Part shown: positions 8,855 through 16,640 of the stretch, piece after piece
How positions within the stretch are numbered: position 1 is the first letter of the stretch
Layout of the letters: the number at the start of each line of letters is the position of its first letter
Assembly (NCBI RefSeq): GCF_000091545.1
Contig: NC_006461.1
Coordinates: 1,116,469 to 1,180,468 of the forward strand
Direction of reading: 5' to 3'
DNA length: 64,000 nt
DNA from: Thermus thermophilus HB8
GTDB lineage: Bacteria > Deinococcota > Deinococci > Deinococcales > Thermaceae
Notes under the pieces: model-generated
Told to the model about the DNA's origin: nothing
Database searches by the model: none
Seen by the model: the letters and a program-made list of their open reading frames with translations, nothing else
Made by a program: the position numbers and the translations under genes

Positions 8855-9618
8855 AGCGCCCCCAAGTAGCCCTGGCCGAAGAAGTGGACGTGGGCCAGGA
8901 GGTAGTAGACCTGGTAGCGGGGAAGGGCCCTCTCCACCTCCTCGGGGACGGGGTAAAGCTCCCCGTAGACCTCCCAGAACCTCCGGGGAAACCCCCCGAA
9001 AAGGCGCATCATGGCCAGGTCCACCCCCCGCTCCCCCACGAAGAAGGAGGGGTCCAGGAGGGCCGGCCCCTCCCGGGCGAAGTAGACGTTCCCGTGCCAG
9101 AGGTCCCCGTGGAGGGGCGCGGGGCCCTCGGCGGGAAGGGGCCTTTGGTAGAGGGCCTCCACCTTGGGGCCGAGGCCCTGAAGCCGGTCCCAGGTGGCCT
9201 CGAGGAGGGGGAGGACGCACCGCTCGTAGAAGAAGGCGGTCCACTCCCCGCCCTCCCGCCCAGGAAGGGGGAAGGTGCCGAGGAAGCCGGGCTCGGCCAG
9301 GTAGCTCCCCTCCCGCCTCCGGTGGAGGGCCGCGAGCGTCCGGGCCAGGCCCTCCCAGTCCTCGGGCCCCGGCTCCAGGTAGGCCAGGACCAGGCCCTCC
9401 TCCCCCACCCAGTGGACCCGGGGCACCCGCACCCCCCGCTCGGCCAGGGCCTGAAGCCCCCGGGCCTCGGCCCGGAAGAGGCCGGGCGGGGGGTCCTGGG
9501 CCGTCTTCACCACGAACCGCCCCACCCGCCACACCCGGGAGATGTCCCCCCCGTGGAGGGGGAGGGCCGGGCCTTCCGCCTCAAGCCCGGCCTTCCGCAG
9601 CAGGGCTAGGGGATCCAT
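8830..9618 (-). CDS. fructosamine/ketosamine-3-kinase family protein
   Basis: 262 residues of the fructosamine-3-kinase fold, related to aminoglycoside phosphotransferases. It has GGDISRVWRV near the N-terminus, the ATP lysine in FVVKTA, the catalytic loop HGDLWHGN, and the metal-binding DPS. Bacterial members phosphorylate ribulosamine or erythrulosamine adducts on proteins, after which the phosphate is lost and the amine freed (protein deglycation). It overlaps the upstream LMW phosphatase by 38 bases, a pairing reported for such kinases. The real substrate cannot be read from sequence. Confidence 0.85.
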   Translation of the reverse strand: MDPLALLRKAGLEAEGPALPLHGGDISRVWRVGRFVVKTAQDPPPGLFRAEARGLQALAERGVRVPRVHWVGEEGLVLAYLEPGPEDWEGLARTLAALHRRREGSYLAEPGFLGTFPLPGREGGEWTAFFYERCVLPLLEATWDRLQGLGPKVEALYQRPLPAEGPAPLHGDLWHGNVYFAREGPALLDPSFFVGERGVDLAMMRLFGGFPRRFWEVYGELYPVPEEVERALPRYQVYYLLAHVHFFGQGYLGALWRAISAS

Positions 9619-10066
9619 GCCGGTCCAAGAAGGCCTGCAAGGCCGCCTCCAGGGTCCAGTAGACCTCCCGGAAATCCTCCAGATCCCCGTAGTAGGGGTC
9701 CTGGACCTCGCCCCCGCCGAGCTCCTCCAGCACCAGGCGCACCTTGCCCCGGGCCTCGGGGAAGCGCCTCAGGACCTCCTCCAGGTTCTCCCGGTCCATG
9801 ACCAGGATGTGGTCGTAGGCCAGGACGTCCTCCCGGGTGAGCCTCCGGGCCACGTGGGGGAAGTAGGCCCCCTCCTCCTCCAACACCCGCCTCGCCCGGG
9901 GGTCCATGGGCTCGCCCACGTGCCAGGCCCCGGTGCCCGCCGAGTCCACCTCAAAGCGGTCCTCGAGGCCCCGCTCCTTCAGGAGCTTGCGGAAGATGCC
10001 CTCGGCCATGGGGCTACGGCAGATGTTTCCCAGGCAGACGAAGAGGACGCGCACGGGCCGGTCCAT
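9581..10066 (-). CDS. low-molecular-weight protein-tyrosine-phosphatase family enzyme
   Basis: 161-residue LMW-PTP. The phosphate loop CLGNICRS (residues 11-18) carries the catalytic cysteine and arginine, and the general-acid aspartate lies in DPYYGD near residue 123. The length fits the family. Members paired with fructosamine-kinase-like genes have been shown to act as ribulosamine/erythrulosamine 5-phosphatases rather than protein phosphatases, which fits this operon. The ATG at 10066 follows TATCAT by 6 bases; a longer in-frame extension upstream shows no homology. Confidence 0.9.
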   Translation of the reverse strand: MDRPVRVLFVCLGNICRSPMAEGIFRKLLKERGLEDRFEVDSAGTGAWHVGEPMDPRARRVLEEEGAYFPHVARRLTREDVLAYDHILVMDRENLEEVLRRFPEARGKVRLVLEELGGGEVQDPYYGDLEDFREVYWTLEAALQAFLDRHGSPSPAAEGRA

Positions 10067-10078
10067 GCCCCCATGATA
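10067..10078 (-). promoter_or_regulatory. LMW-PTP operon leaderless -10 element
   Basis: TATCAT (10073-10078, minus strand) lies 6 bases before the ATG of the phosphatase gene, in the 61-base gap after the histidine kinase gene. Confidence 0.55.
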
Positions 10079-10127
10079 CCGTTCGCGGCGGAAAGACCCT
10101 TTCCAGGCCTTCGCCGCGGTGGGAGAT

Positions 10128-11675
10128 TCAGTAAGGCACCTCCGCCCCCACCTCCGTCCCCCGCCCCGGCGCCGAGACCACCCAGAACCTTCCGCCCCGG
10201 GCCTCCACCCTTTCGCGCATCTGGGTGAGGCCGAACCCGCCCAGGCCCTGGGCCTCGGGGACGGCGAAGCCCCGGCCGTTGTCCCGCACCACGAGCCTCG
10301 CCCCCCGCTCCCCCAAGGGCTCCAACACCACCTCCACCCGGGTGGGCCTGGCGTGCTTGGCGGCGTTGGTGAGGGCCTCCTGCAGGACGCGGAAGAGGAC
10401 GAGCTCGCTCGCCTGGGAGAGGCCCACGCGCTCGGGAAGGGAAAGCTGGACCCTAAAGCCCGCCTGCTCGGCGAAGGCCTGGGCGTAACGGCGCAAGGAC
10501 TCCAAAAAGCCGTAGCGCTCCAGGTCAATGGGCCGGAGGGCGAAGATGCTCCGGCGCACCTCCCGGATCTGGGCCCTAAGGGTCTCCCGCACCTCGGCGA
10601 GGGCCCCCAGGGCCGCCTCTTTGTCCTTCTCCCAAAGCCGTTCCACCAGGTCCAGCTTCAGGGCCATGAAGGCGAGGCTTTGGGCGAGGCCGTCGTGGAT
10701 CTCCCGGGCGATGCGGGTGCGCTCCTCGTTGATGGCGAGCTCCTCCGCCTTCAGGTAGGCCTGGGCGTTCCGCACCGCCAGGGCCACCTGGGAGGCGAGG
10801 AAGGAGAGGAAGGGGATGCGCCGGGAGAGGTCCTCGCCCTTGAGGACGAGCACCCCCACGGGCTCCCGCGCCTTCAAGGGGAGGGCCAGGACCCCCTTTT
10901 CCACGAAGACCGGGCCCTGGAGCGCCGCCTTCCAGGCCCCCTCGGGGAGGAAGGGGTGGGAGGGAAGGGCAAGCCCCTGGACCACCCGGGCCAGGAGAAA
11001 GCCCTCCTCGTCCAAAAGGAGGACCCCACCCCCCTCGGCCCCCGCCCAGGCGCGGATCCGGTCCAAAAGCCCCTCCAGAAGCCGGTCCAGGTTGGCCTCG
11101 GCCTTCAGGGCCTGGTCCACCTCAAAGAGGGTGAGGAGGTCGCGGCTCCGGGCCACCACCGCCTGGAGCGCCCCCGCTACCTCGTGGGCCAGGACCTCCA
11201 GGAAGACCTGGTCCGTCCCGTCCCCGCAGGCCTCCAAGTGCCCCTTAAGCCCGGGCAGGGCCACCCGCCGGCCCCCGCACCCCTCCCCCGAGCGCACCCC
11301 CTCGGCCTCGAGGGCCACGGGGTAGCCCAGGGTCTCCTCCAGGCCCCGGGCGATGCGCAGCACCGCCTCCTCCAGGTTCTCGCTCGCCAGGGCCTCGCGG
11401 AAGACCCGCTCCGAGGCGAGGAGCCTCCGGTTCGCCTCCTCCAGGGCCCGCTCGGCCCGGGCCTTCTCCAGGACCTCCTGGGCGATCCACTCCAGGACCG
11501 CGTAGGTGACCAGGGGTCCCACGAGGCCGTAGAAGCCCAGACGGAGCCAGAAGAGGGCGCTGGTGTGGTCAAAGGGGGAAAGGGCGAGCTCAAAGGCCAG
11601 GACCACCAGGGCGATGGCGGGGGGCAGAAGCCTTTGGGCCAGGCGGACGAGGCGGTAGAGGCTATGCTCCGTCAT
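10128..11675 (-). CDS. NarL/DesK-type sensor histidine kinase with GAF domain
   Basis: 515 residues. Two N-terminal membrane helices (about 16-34 and 43-62) are followed by a coiled linker, a GAF-like sensory region (about 180-300), a HisKA_3 dimerisation helix with phospho-acceptor histidine in REIHDGLAQS (H327), and a HATPase with NAAKHA, DNGRGF and GGFGLTQMRER. Such kinases normally phosphorylate a LuxR-type regulator, but none is adjacent. It overlaps trmJ by 14 bases and is the last gene of an operon that begins with a receiver-like gene. The signal is unknown. Confidence 0.88.
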   Translation of the reverse strand: MTEHSLYRLVRLAQRLLPPAIALVVLAFELALSPFDHTSALFWLRLGFYGLVGPLVTYAVLEWIAQEVLEKARAERALEEANRRLLASERVFREALASENLEEAVLRIARGLEETLGYPVALEAEGVRSGEGCGGRRVALPGLKGHLEACGDGTDQVFLEVLAHEVAGALQAVVARSRDLLTLFEVDQALKAEANLDRLLEGLLDRIRAWAGAEGGGVLLLDEEGFLLARVVQGLALPSHPFLPEGAWKAALQGPVFVEKGVLALPLKAREPVGVLVLKGEDLSRRIPFLSFLASQVALAVRNAQAYLKAEELAINEERTRIAREIHDGLAQSLAFMALKLDLVERLWEKDKEAALGALAEVRETLRAQIREVRRSIFALRPIDLERYGFLESLRRYAQAFAEQAGFRVQLSLPERVGLSQASELVLFRVLQEALTNAAKHARPTRVEVVLEPLGERGARLVVRDNGRGFAVPEAQGLGGFGLTQMRERVEARGGRFWVVSAPGRGTEVGAEVPY

Positions 11676-12396
11676 CCTTTCTCCTCTGGGCGAAGCGGCT
11701 CTGGTGGAGGAGGCCCCGGAGCATCTGGACCTCCCCCAGGGTGAGGCCGGCCTTGTGGAAGATCCGCCGGAGGCGGCGCATGGCGTAGGGGAAGCGGCGC
11801 TCGTCGGTGAAGCCGATCTCCAGGATGTACCGCCCCAGGTCCTGGAAGAAGGCCTCGAGGGCCTCCACCGGGGCGGGCTCGCCCCCCTCCCTCAGGCCCA
11901 CCCCCTTTCCCTGGCGCTTAAAGAGCTCGTAGGCGAAGACCACCACCGCCTGGGCCAGGTTCAAGGAGGGCTGCTCCGGGGCCGTGGGGATGTAGCCGAT
12001 GAGGTGGGCGAGCTCCAGCTCCTCGTTGGTGAGGCCGAAGGTCTCCCGCCCGAAGACCAAGGCCACCTCCCCCGGGAAGGCCGCCACCCGGTCCGCCACC
12101 TCCCAGGCCGGGGCGACGGGGGCGGGGTAGACCTCCCGGGGACGGCCCGTGGTGGCCACCACGAGCTGCGCCCCCCGAAGGGCCTCCAGGAGGCTTCCCG
12201 CCACCTGGGCCTTCTCCAGCACCTCCTCGGCGTGGACGGCGAGCCAGTAGGCCTCCTTGGCCCAGGGCGGGCCCACCCGGGGCGGGGGGTTCACCACGTA
12301 GAGGCGGGAAAGCCCGAAGTTCCGCATGGCCCGGGCCACCGCCCCCAGGTTCATCGGCTCCTGGGGCTCCACCAGGACGATCCTCACCCGCTCCAC
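11662..12396 (-). CDS. trmJ: TrmH/SpoU-family tRNA 2'-O-methyltransferase, TrmJ-like
   Basis: 244-residue SPOUT methyltransferase. The three SpoU motifs are visible: PQEPMNLGAVARAMRNFG near the N-terminus, ALVFGRETFGLTNEEL, and IPTAPEQPSLNLAQAV, followed by a helical C-terminal extension ending in LRGLLHQSRF. This fits TrmJ, which methylates the ribose of position 32 in tRNA, though LasT-like relatives are possible. GTG at 12396 was chosen because a perfect AGGAGG stands 6 bases upstream and homology starts there; longer readings enter the PBP gene. It sits between the PBP (10-base gap) and the kinase. Confidence 0.85.
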   Translation of the reverse strand: MERVRIVLVEPQEPMNLGAVARAMRNFGLSRLYVVNPPPRVGPPWAKEAYWLAVHAEEVLEKAQVAGSLLEALRGAQLVVATTGRPREVYPAPVAPAWEVADRVAAFPGEVALVFGRETFGLTNEELELAHLIGYIPTAPEQPSLNLAQAVVVFAYELFKRQGKGVGLREGGEPAPVEALEAFFQDLGRYILEIGFTDERRFPYAMRRLRRIFHKAGLTLGEVQMLRGLLHQSRFAQRRKDDGA

Positions 12397-12406
12397 GCAA
12401 GACCTC

Positions 12407-14506
12407 CTAAAGCCCGCCCCCCGGGGGCGTGAGGAGGGGGAGGGGAAGGGGCAAGGCGGGGCTTTCCTCCGGGGGCCTCCCCGAGGGCACCTTGCCCTCG
12501 GGCACGTAGACCACCACCCCCTTCTCGCTCGGCAGGCCGGTCTCCAGGTCCACCCGCACGGGCACAAGCCCCGAAGGGGGAGGGAAGTCGCCCCCAGGGC
12601 GCCCCTTTAGGGCCTCGGCCACGAAGTCCCGCCAGATGGGGGGGTTGACCACGGAGCTACTGGGCTCCCTCCCCCCCATCCTGAGGGGCCGGTTGTCGTC
12701 CCGCCCCACCCAGACCACGGCGGAAAGCCCCCGGGTCACCCCGGCGAACCAGAGGTCCCGGGCCTCGTTGGTGGTGCCCGTCTTCCCCCCCACCACCCGC
12801 CCCGGGATCCTGGCCCCCTTGGCGAGGCCCTTCTCCCCCAGGTCGTAGACGTACCCCTTGAGGAGGTCCCAACCCTGGTAGGCCACCTCCGGGCTGAAGA
12901 GCCGCGTCCTGTGGGGGGTGGCCTGGTACAGGACCCGGCCCTCCTGGTCCTCCACCCGCAGGACCAGGAGGGGGGCCACCCGGTAGCCGCCGTTGACGAA
13001 GGCAGCGTAGGCCGCGGCCAGGTCCACAGGGGTAATGGAGGCCCCCCCGATGGCGATGGCGGGGACGGCGTAGCGCACCGCGAACCCCGCCTGGGCGAGC
13101 TTCGCCGCCACCCGGTCCAGGCCCACCGCCTGGGCGGTGTAGACGGCGGGGAGGTTGAGGGAAAGGTCCAGGGCGTAGCGCACCGTGATCTCCCGGTTCA
13201 GGAAGGTGCCGGAGAAGTTCTTGGGCCGCCAGACGCCCCCAGGCTGGCTCGGGTCCTTGAACTCCATGGGCCGGTCGGGCACCAGGGTCACCTGGGTCCA
13301 GCCCGCCTCCAGGGCGGCGGCGTAGACGAAGGGCTTGACCGCGCTCCCCGGGTTTCTCAGGGCCCGGGTCGCCCGGTTGTACTCGTCGTTCTCCCGGCGC
13401 ACCCCGCCCACCATGGCCAAGACCTCCCCCGTCTCCGGGTCCAGGCCCACGATGGCGAGGTCCGCCCCCTCGGGAAGCCGGGCCGCCCGGGCCGCCTTCT
13501 CCGCGGCCTCCTGCATCCTCGGGTCCAGGGTGGTGTAGACCTTAAGCCCCCCCTCCCCGTAGACCTTCTCCTTGCCGAAGCGCTCCTCCAGGAAGCGCCG
13601 CACCTCGAGGACGAAGTGGGGGGCGAGGCGGTAGTCCACGGAGCGGAGGATGCGGGCCTCCGGGTCCACCAGGCGGGCCTCCAGAAGGTTGCCCTCCTCG
13701 TCGTAGCGCACCTCCCAGCCCCTGGGCTTAAGCGGCTCCTTCCAGGCCCGCTCCGCCAGGGCCTCCGTAATCCAGCCCTCCCGGACCATCTCGTCCAGGA
13801 CCCGGCGCATGCGGCGGCGCACCCCCTCGAGGTCCTGGTAGCGGGCGTTGGGCGCGGGGATGAGGCTCGCCAAATAGAGCCCCTCGGCGAGGGTCAAGGC
13901 CGCGGGGTCCTTGCCGAAGTAGGCCTCGGCGGCGGCCCGGATGCCCACGGCGTTCCCCCCCCAGGGGACCACGTTGAGGTACATCTCCAGGATCTCCGCC
14001 TTGGTGTAGCGCCTCTCCAGCTCCAGGGCCAGGACCCACTCCTTCACCTTGCGCTCCAGGGTGCGGGCCTGGGCGAGCTCCTTGAGGAGGGTGTTCTTGA
14101 TGACCTGGGTGGTGACGGTGCTCCCCCCCTGGAGGTCCCCGGTGAGCACCGCGTACAGGGCCCCGAGAAGGCGCACGGGATCCACGCCGTAGTGGCTGTA
14201 GAAGCGCCGGTCCTCGGAGAAGACGATGGCGGCGAGGGCCGCGGGCGAGACCTCAGAGAGGCGGACCAGGCTCCGGTTGATGGCCCGCCCGTCCTCCACG
14301 CTGGCGAGGAGGGCGAGGGTGGAGCCGTCCCGGGCGTAGAGGGTGGTGGTGGCGGTGAGCCGGAGCCTCTCAAAGGCGGAGAGGTCGGGCAGGTCCCGGG
14401 TGTAGGCGTAGACCAAATACCCCAACGCCCCCGCCCCGCCCAAAACCGCCCCCCAAAGGCCCCAGAGGAGTAACCGCGCAAGCCGCACGGCCACCAGTTT
14501 ACCCAA
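12407..14506 (-). CDS. class A penicillin-binding protein (PBP1A type)
   Basis: 699-residue bifunctional peptidoglycan synthase. It has a short cytoplasmic N-terminus, one membrane helix (about 11-34), a GT51 transglycosylase domain with catalytic EDRRFYSHYG (E98) and GGSTVTTQVIKN, then a transpeptidase domain with nucleophile motif SAVK (S388, K391) and KTGT (K575). Both activities look intact. It begins 4 bases after the receiver-like gene and is followed closely by trmJ and the kinase. Confidence 0.93.
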   Translation of the reverse strand: MGKLVAVRLARLLLWGLWGAVLGGAGALGYLVYAYTRDLPDLSAFERLRLTATTTLYARDGSTLALLASVEDGRAINRSLVRLSEVSPAALAAIVFSEDRRFYSHYGVDPVRLLGALYAVLTGDLQGGSTVTTQVIKNTLLKELAQARTLERKVKEWVLALELERRYTKAEILEMYLNVVPWGGNAVGIRAAAEAYFGKDPAALTLAEGLYLASLIPAPNARYQDLEGVRRRMRRVLDEMVREGWITEALAERAWKEPLKPRGWEVRYDEEGNLLEARLVDPEARILRSVDYRLAPHFVLEVRRFLEERFGKEKVYGEGGLKVYTTLDPRMQEAAEKAARAARLPEGADLAIVGLDPETGEVLAMVGGVRRENDEYNRATRALRNPGSAVKPFVYAAALEAGWTQVTLVPDRPMEFKDPSQPGGVWRPKNFSGTFLNREITVRYALDLSLNLPAVYTAQAVGLDRVAAKLAQAGFAVRYAVPAIAIGGASITPVDLAAAYAAFVNGGYRVAPLLVLRVEDQEGRVLYQATPHRTRLFSPEVAYQGWDLLKGYVYDLGEKGLAKGARIPGRVVGGKTGTTNEARDLWFAGVTRGLSAVVWVGRDDNRPLRMGGREPSSSVVNPPIWRDFVAEALKGRPGGDFPPPSGLVPVRVDLETGLPSEKGVVVYVPEGKVPSGRPPEESPALPLPLPLLTPPGGGL

Positions 14507-14510
14507 ACCC

Positions 14511-14870
14511 CTACGCCAGGCCCAAAAAGCGGTAGAGCTTCTCGCGGGTCAGGGGCTTCTCCATGGCCTGGACCCGGACGACCTCCGCCGTGGTGCGGAG
14601 CTTTTCCGAAGGGGGGATGAGGACGGCGACGGGCACCTCCTTGAGCCTGCGCACGTGGCGGATGCGGCTTGCGACGGCGAAGGGGTCCACGTCCAAATCG
14701 GTGTCCAGGAGGATGGCCTTCGGGGTGTGGTCGCGCAACCAGAAGAGGGCCTCCTTGGCCGAGGCGAAGTAGCGGACGGGAAGCCCCTTGGGCTCCAGGG
14801 CAAGCTCCGCGTAGACCCAAAGGGGCTCGTGGGGGCTCACCAGGAGGAGGCCGTCAAAGGAGGCCGCCAC
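14511..14870 (-). CDS. stand-alone receiver-like (CheY-fold) protein, degenerate
   Basis: 119 residues with the length and helix/strand order of a response-regulator receiver. The phospho-acceptor aspartate region LLDTDLD and the conserved lysine in MEKPLT are present. The acidic pair normally after strand 1 is replaced by VSPHEP, and the Thr/Ser strand reads VLIPPS, so normal Mg2+-dependent phosphorylation is doubtful. No output domain. GTG at 14870 is supported by TAAAAT 6 bases upstream. First gene of the operon with the class A PBP, trmJ and a histidine kinase. Confidence 0.72.
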   Translation of the reverse strand: MAASFDGLLLVSPHEPLWVYAELALEPKGLPVRYFASAKEALFWLRDHTPKAILLDTDLDVDPFAVASRIRHVRRLKEVPVAVLIPPSEKLRTTAEVVRVQAMEKPLTREKLYRFLGLA

Positions 14871-14882
14871 GGGCGCATTTTA
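14871..14882 (-). promoter_or_regulatory. leaderless -10 of the receiver/PBP operon
   Basis: TAAAAT (14877-14882, minus strand) lies 6 bases before the GTG at 14870. It would drive the four-gene operon down to the histidine kinase. Confidence 0.5.
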
Positions 14883-14917
14883 TTGGGGAACCTGCGAAAA
14901 CCTTGTGAAAAAAAACT

Positions 14918-14991
14918 TGGCTGGGGCGGGTGGACTCGAACCACCACCGGCGGATCCAAAGTCCGCTGTCCTGCCGTTAGACGACGCCCCA
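14918..14991 (-). tRNA. tRNA-Gln (TTG anticodon)
   Basis: The minus strand folds as a complete tRNA. The acceptor TGGGGCG pairs with CGCCCCA, the anticodon arm GCGGA-CTTTGGA-TCCGC gives anticodon TTG (glutamine), and the T arm contains GTTCGAGTC. The 3' CCA is encoded at 14918-14920 and is followed by a run of eight or more T residues that may serve as a terminator. Confidence 0.95.
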
Positions 14992-15016
14992 GCGCAGGGC
15001 CAAAGGCCCAGAGGGG

Positions 15017-15045
15017 ATTTTAGCCCATGGGTGGGCCCGGGTCAA
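15017..15045 (-). promoter_or_regulatory. tRNA-Gln promoter
   Basis: TTGACC (15040-15045) and TAAAAT (15017-15022) on the minus strand are separated by exactly 17 bases, about 20 bases before the mature tRNA 5' end. The promoter lies inside the 3' end of the broken osmC gene, and its -10 box overlaps the expected osmC stop. Confidence 0.7.
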
Positions 15046-15439
15046 ACCACCCGGACCTGAGGTCCACACCCCCCCGCAGGGTGTTGGCCACGATGCAGGC
15101 CCGCTCCGCCACGGTCACGAGCTTCTCCAGAAGGACCCTGTCCTCGGTCCTGGCCTGGACCTCCAGGCGGACCTGGCGGTAGCGGGGCCTCGGCCAAGGT
15201 GCCCTCCACCACCACCCGCACCTCCTGGATGGGGGCCTCCCGGGCCCGGATGGCGGCGAGGAGGTTGCTCAAGAAGCAGCCCCCCAAGGCCACGAGGAGG
15301 AGCTCGCCCCCCATGGCCCCCGGTCCTCCCCGCCCTTCTCCACGGGACGGTCCACCAGGACGCGGTGCTTCCCCCGCACCACCCCCTCCGAGGTGGAGGG
15401 ACCCACCTGGGAAAGTTCCACCCGCACGGTCGCGGCCAT
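15020..15439 (-). pseudogene. OsmC/Ohr-family gene with two frameshifts
   Basis: Three frames together encode a full OsmC-like protein of about 139 residues. Frame 1 runs from the ATG at 15439 (MAATVRVELSQVGPSTSE). Frame 2 starts around 15317 (GGELLLVALGGCFLSNLLAA) with the first conserved cysteine. Frame 3 starts around 15187 (EKLVTVAERACIVANTLRGG) with the second cysteine. OsmC proteins use these two cysteines to reduce organic hydroperoxides. Each break needs one extra base, in a C5 run (15317-15321) and a G4 run (15184-15187). It may be a recent pseudogene or a sequencing error. It lies just downstream of ychF. Confidence 0.8.
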
Positions 15440-15459
15440 AAGGCCAGTCTGGGAAAAGG

Positions 15460-16566
15460 CTAGGCGTTGAACAGGACGTAGATCACATCCCCGTCCTGGA
15501 CCTCGTAGTCCTTGCCCTCGAGGCGCACCCAGCCCCGCTCCTTGGCCCTCGCCCACCCCCCGGCCTCCACCAGCTTGTCCCAGGGGATGACTTCGGCCCG
15601 GATGAAGCCCCGCTCCATGTCGGAGTGGATCTCCCCGGCGGCCCTTGGCGCCTTGGTCCCCCGGCGCACGGTCCAGGCCCGCACCTCCTTCTCCCCGGCG
15701 GTGAAGAAGGTGAGGAGGTCTAGGGCGCGGTAGCCCGCCCGGGCGAGGCGCTGGAGGCCGCTTTCCTGGAGGCCGTAGGCGGCGAGAAGCTCCCTCGCCT
15801 CCTCCCCGGAGAGCTCGGCGAGCTCGGCCTCGAGCCTCGCCGAGACCACCACCACCTCGGCCCCCTCCTCCAGGGCTTTCCGCCGCACCGCCTCCACCTG
15901 GGGGTTTCCCCGGCCGTCGGGCAGGTCCTCCTCGGCCACGTTGGCCACGTAGATCACGGGCTTGGCGGTGAGGAGGGGGGTTTCCTTCAGAAAGCGGGCC
16001 ACCGCCTCGGAAGGGGGGAAGGTGCGGGCGGGCTTGCCTTCCTGGAGGTGAACGTAAAGGCCTTCCGCCGCCTCCAAGAGGGGAAGCCTCTCCCGGTCGG
16101 CCCTCGCCTCCTTCCTTAGGCGCTCAAGCCGCCTCTCCAGGGTGGCGAGGTCGGCGAGGAGGAGCTCCGTCTCCACCACCTCGGCGTCCTCCAAGGGGTC
16201 CACCCGGCCCATGACGTGGACCACGTCGGGGTCGGGGAAGCAACGGAGGACGTGGGCGATGGCCGCCACCTCGCGGATGTGGGCCAGGAACTGGTTGCCC
16301 AAGCCCTCCCCTTTGTGGGCCCCCTTGACGAGCCCGGCGATGTCCACGAACTCCACGTGGGTGGGCACCACGGGCGGAACCCGCTCCCCCTTGGCGAAGG
16401 TCCGCTGCAGGGCGTAAAGCCGCTCGTCCTCCAGGGGCACCACCCCCACGTTCTTGTCTATGGTGGCGAAGGGGTAGTTGGCGGCGAGGGCGTTCGCCCG
16501 GGTGAGGGCGTTGAAGAGGGTGGACTTGCCCACGTTGGGTAGACCTACGATTCCTACGGCAAGCAT
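15460..16566 (-). CDS. ychF: YchF/OLA1-type redox-linked translation GTPase/ATPase
   Basis: 368-residue Obg-family P-loop protein. The G1 motif GLPNVGKST is at residues 8-16, ATIDKNVGVV forms switch I, and VDIAGLVKGAHKGEGLGN is G3. A helical hairpin (about 120-190) and a C-terminal TGS domain (AWTVRRGTKAPRAAGEIHSD) complete the family layout. YchF binds ribosomes and often prefers ATP. ATG 16566 is preceded by GAGGTCC, so this gene probably has a conventional leader, and that leader contains a terminator-like hairpin. Confidence 0.95.
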   Translation of the reverse strand: MLAVGIVGLPNVGKSTLFNALTRANALAANYPFATIDKNVGVVPLEDERLYALQRTFAKGERVPPVVPTHVEFVDIAGLVKGAHKGEGLGNQFLAHIREVAAIAHVLRCFPDPDVVHVMGRVDPLEDAEVVETELLLADLATLERRLERLRKEARADRERLPLLEAAEGLYVHLQEGKPARTFPPSEAVARFLKETPLLTAKPVIYVANVAEEDLPDGRGNPQVEAVRRKALEEGAEVVVVSARLEAELAELSGEEARELLAAYGLQESGLQRLARAGYRALDLLTFFTAGEKEVRAWTVRRGTKAPRAAGEIHSDMERGFIRAEVIPWDKLVEAGGWARAKERGWVRLEGKDYEVQDGDVIYVLFNA

Positions 16567-16577
16567 CTTAGGACCTC

Positions 16578-16598
16578 AAAAAAAGCCCCAAGCGGGGC
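16578..16598 (-). terminator. terminator-like hairpin in the ychF leader
   Basis: On the minus strand GCCCC-GCTT-GGGGC is followed directly by seven T residues (16578-16584), and then the ychF ribosome-binding site. It could stop antisense transcripts from the deoC side or act as an attenuator for ychF. Confidence 0.55.
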
Positions 16599-16626
16599 CT
16601 CTTTCCATCCTATCACGTGGGTCTCG

Positions 16627-16640
16627 TATGATGGCGGGGT
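16627..16640 (+). promoter_or_regulatory. deoC operon leaderless -10 element
   Basis: TATGAT (16627-16632) ends 8 bases before the deoC ATG at 16641, predicting an almost leaderless transcript for the deoC-minC operon. The -35 region is weak. Confidence 0.55.

Noticed and set aside
9501..10528. Longer start for the LMW phosphatase reaching into the histidine kinase gene.
   Set aside because: The extension has no homology; the phosphate loop lies at the right distance from the ATG at 10066.
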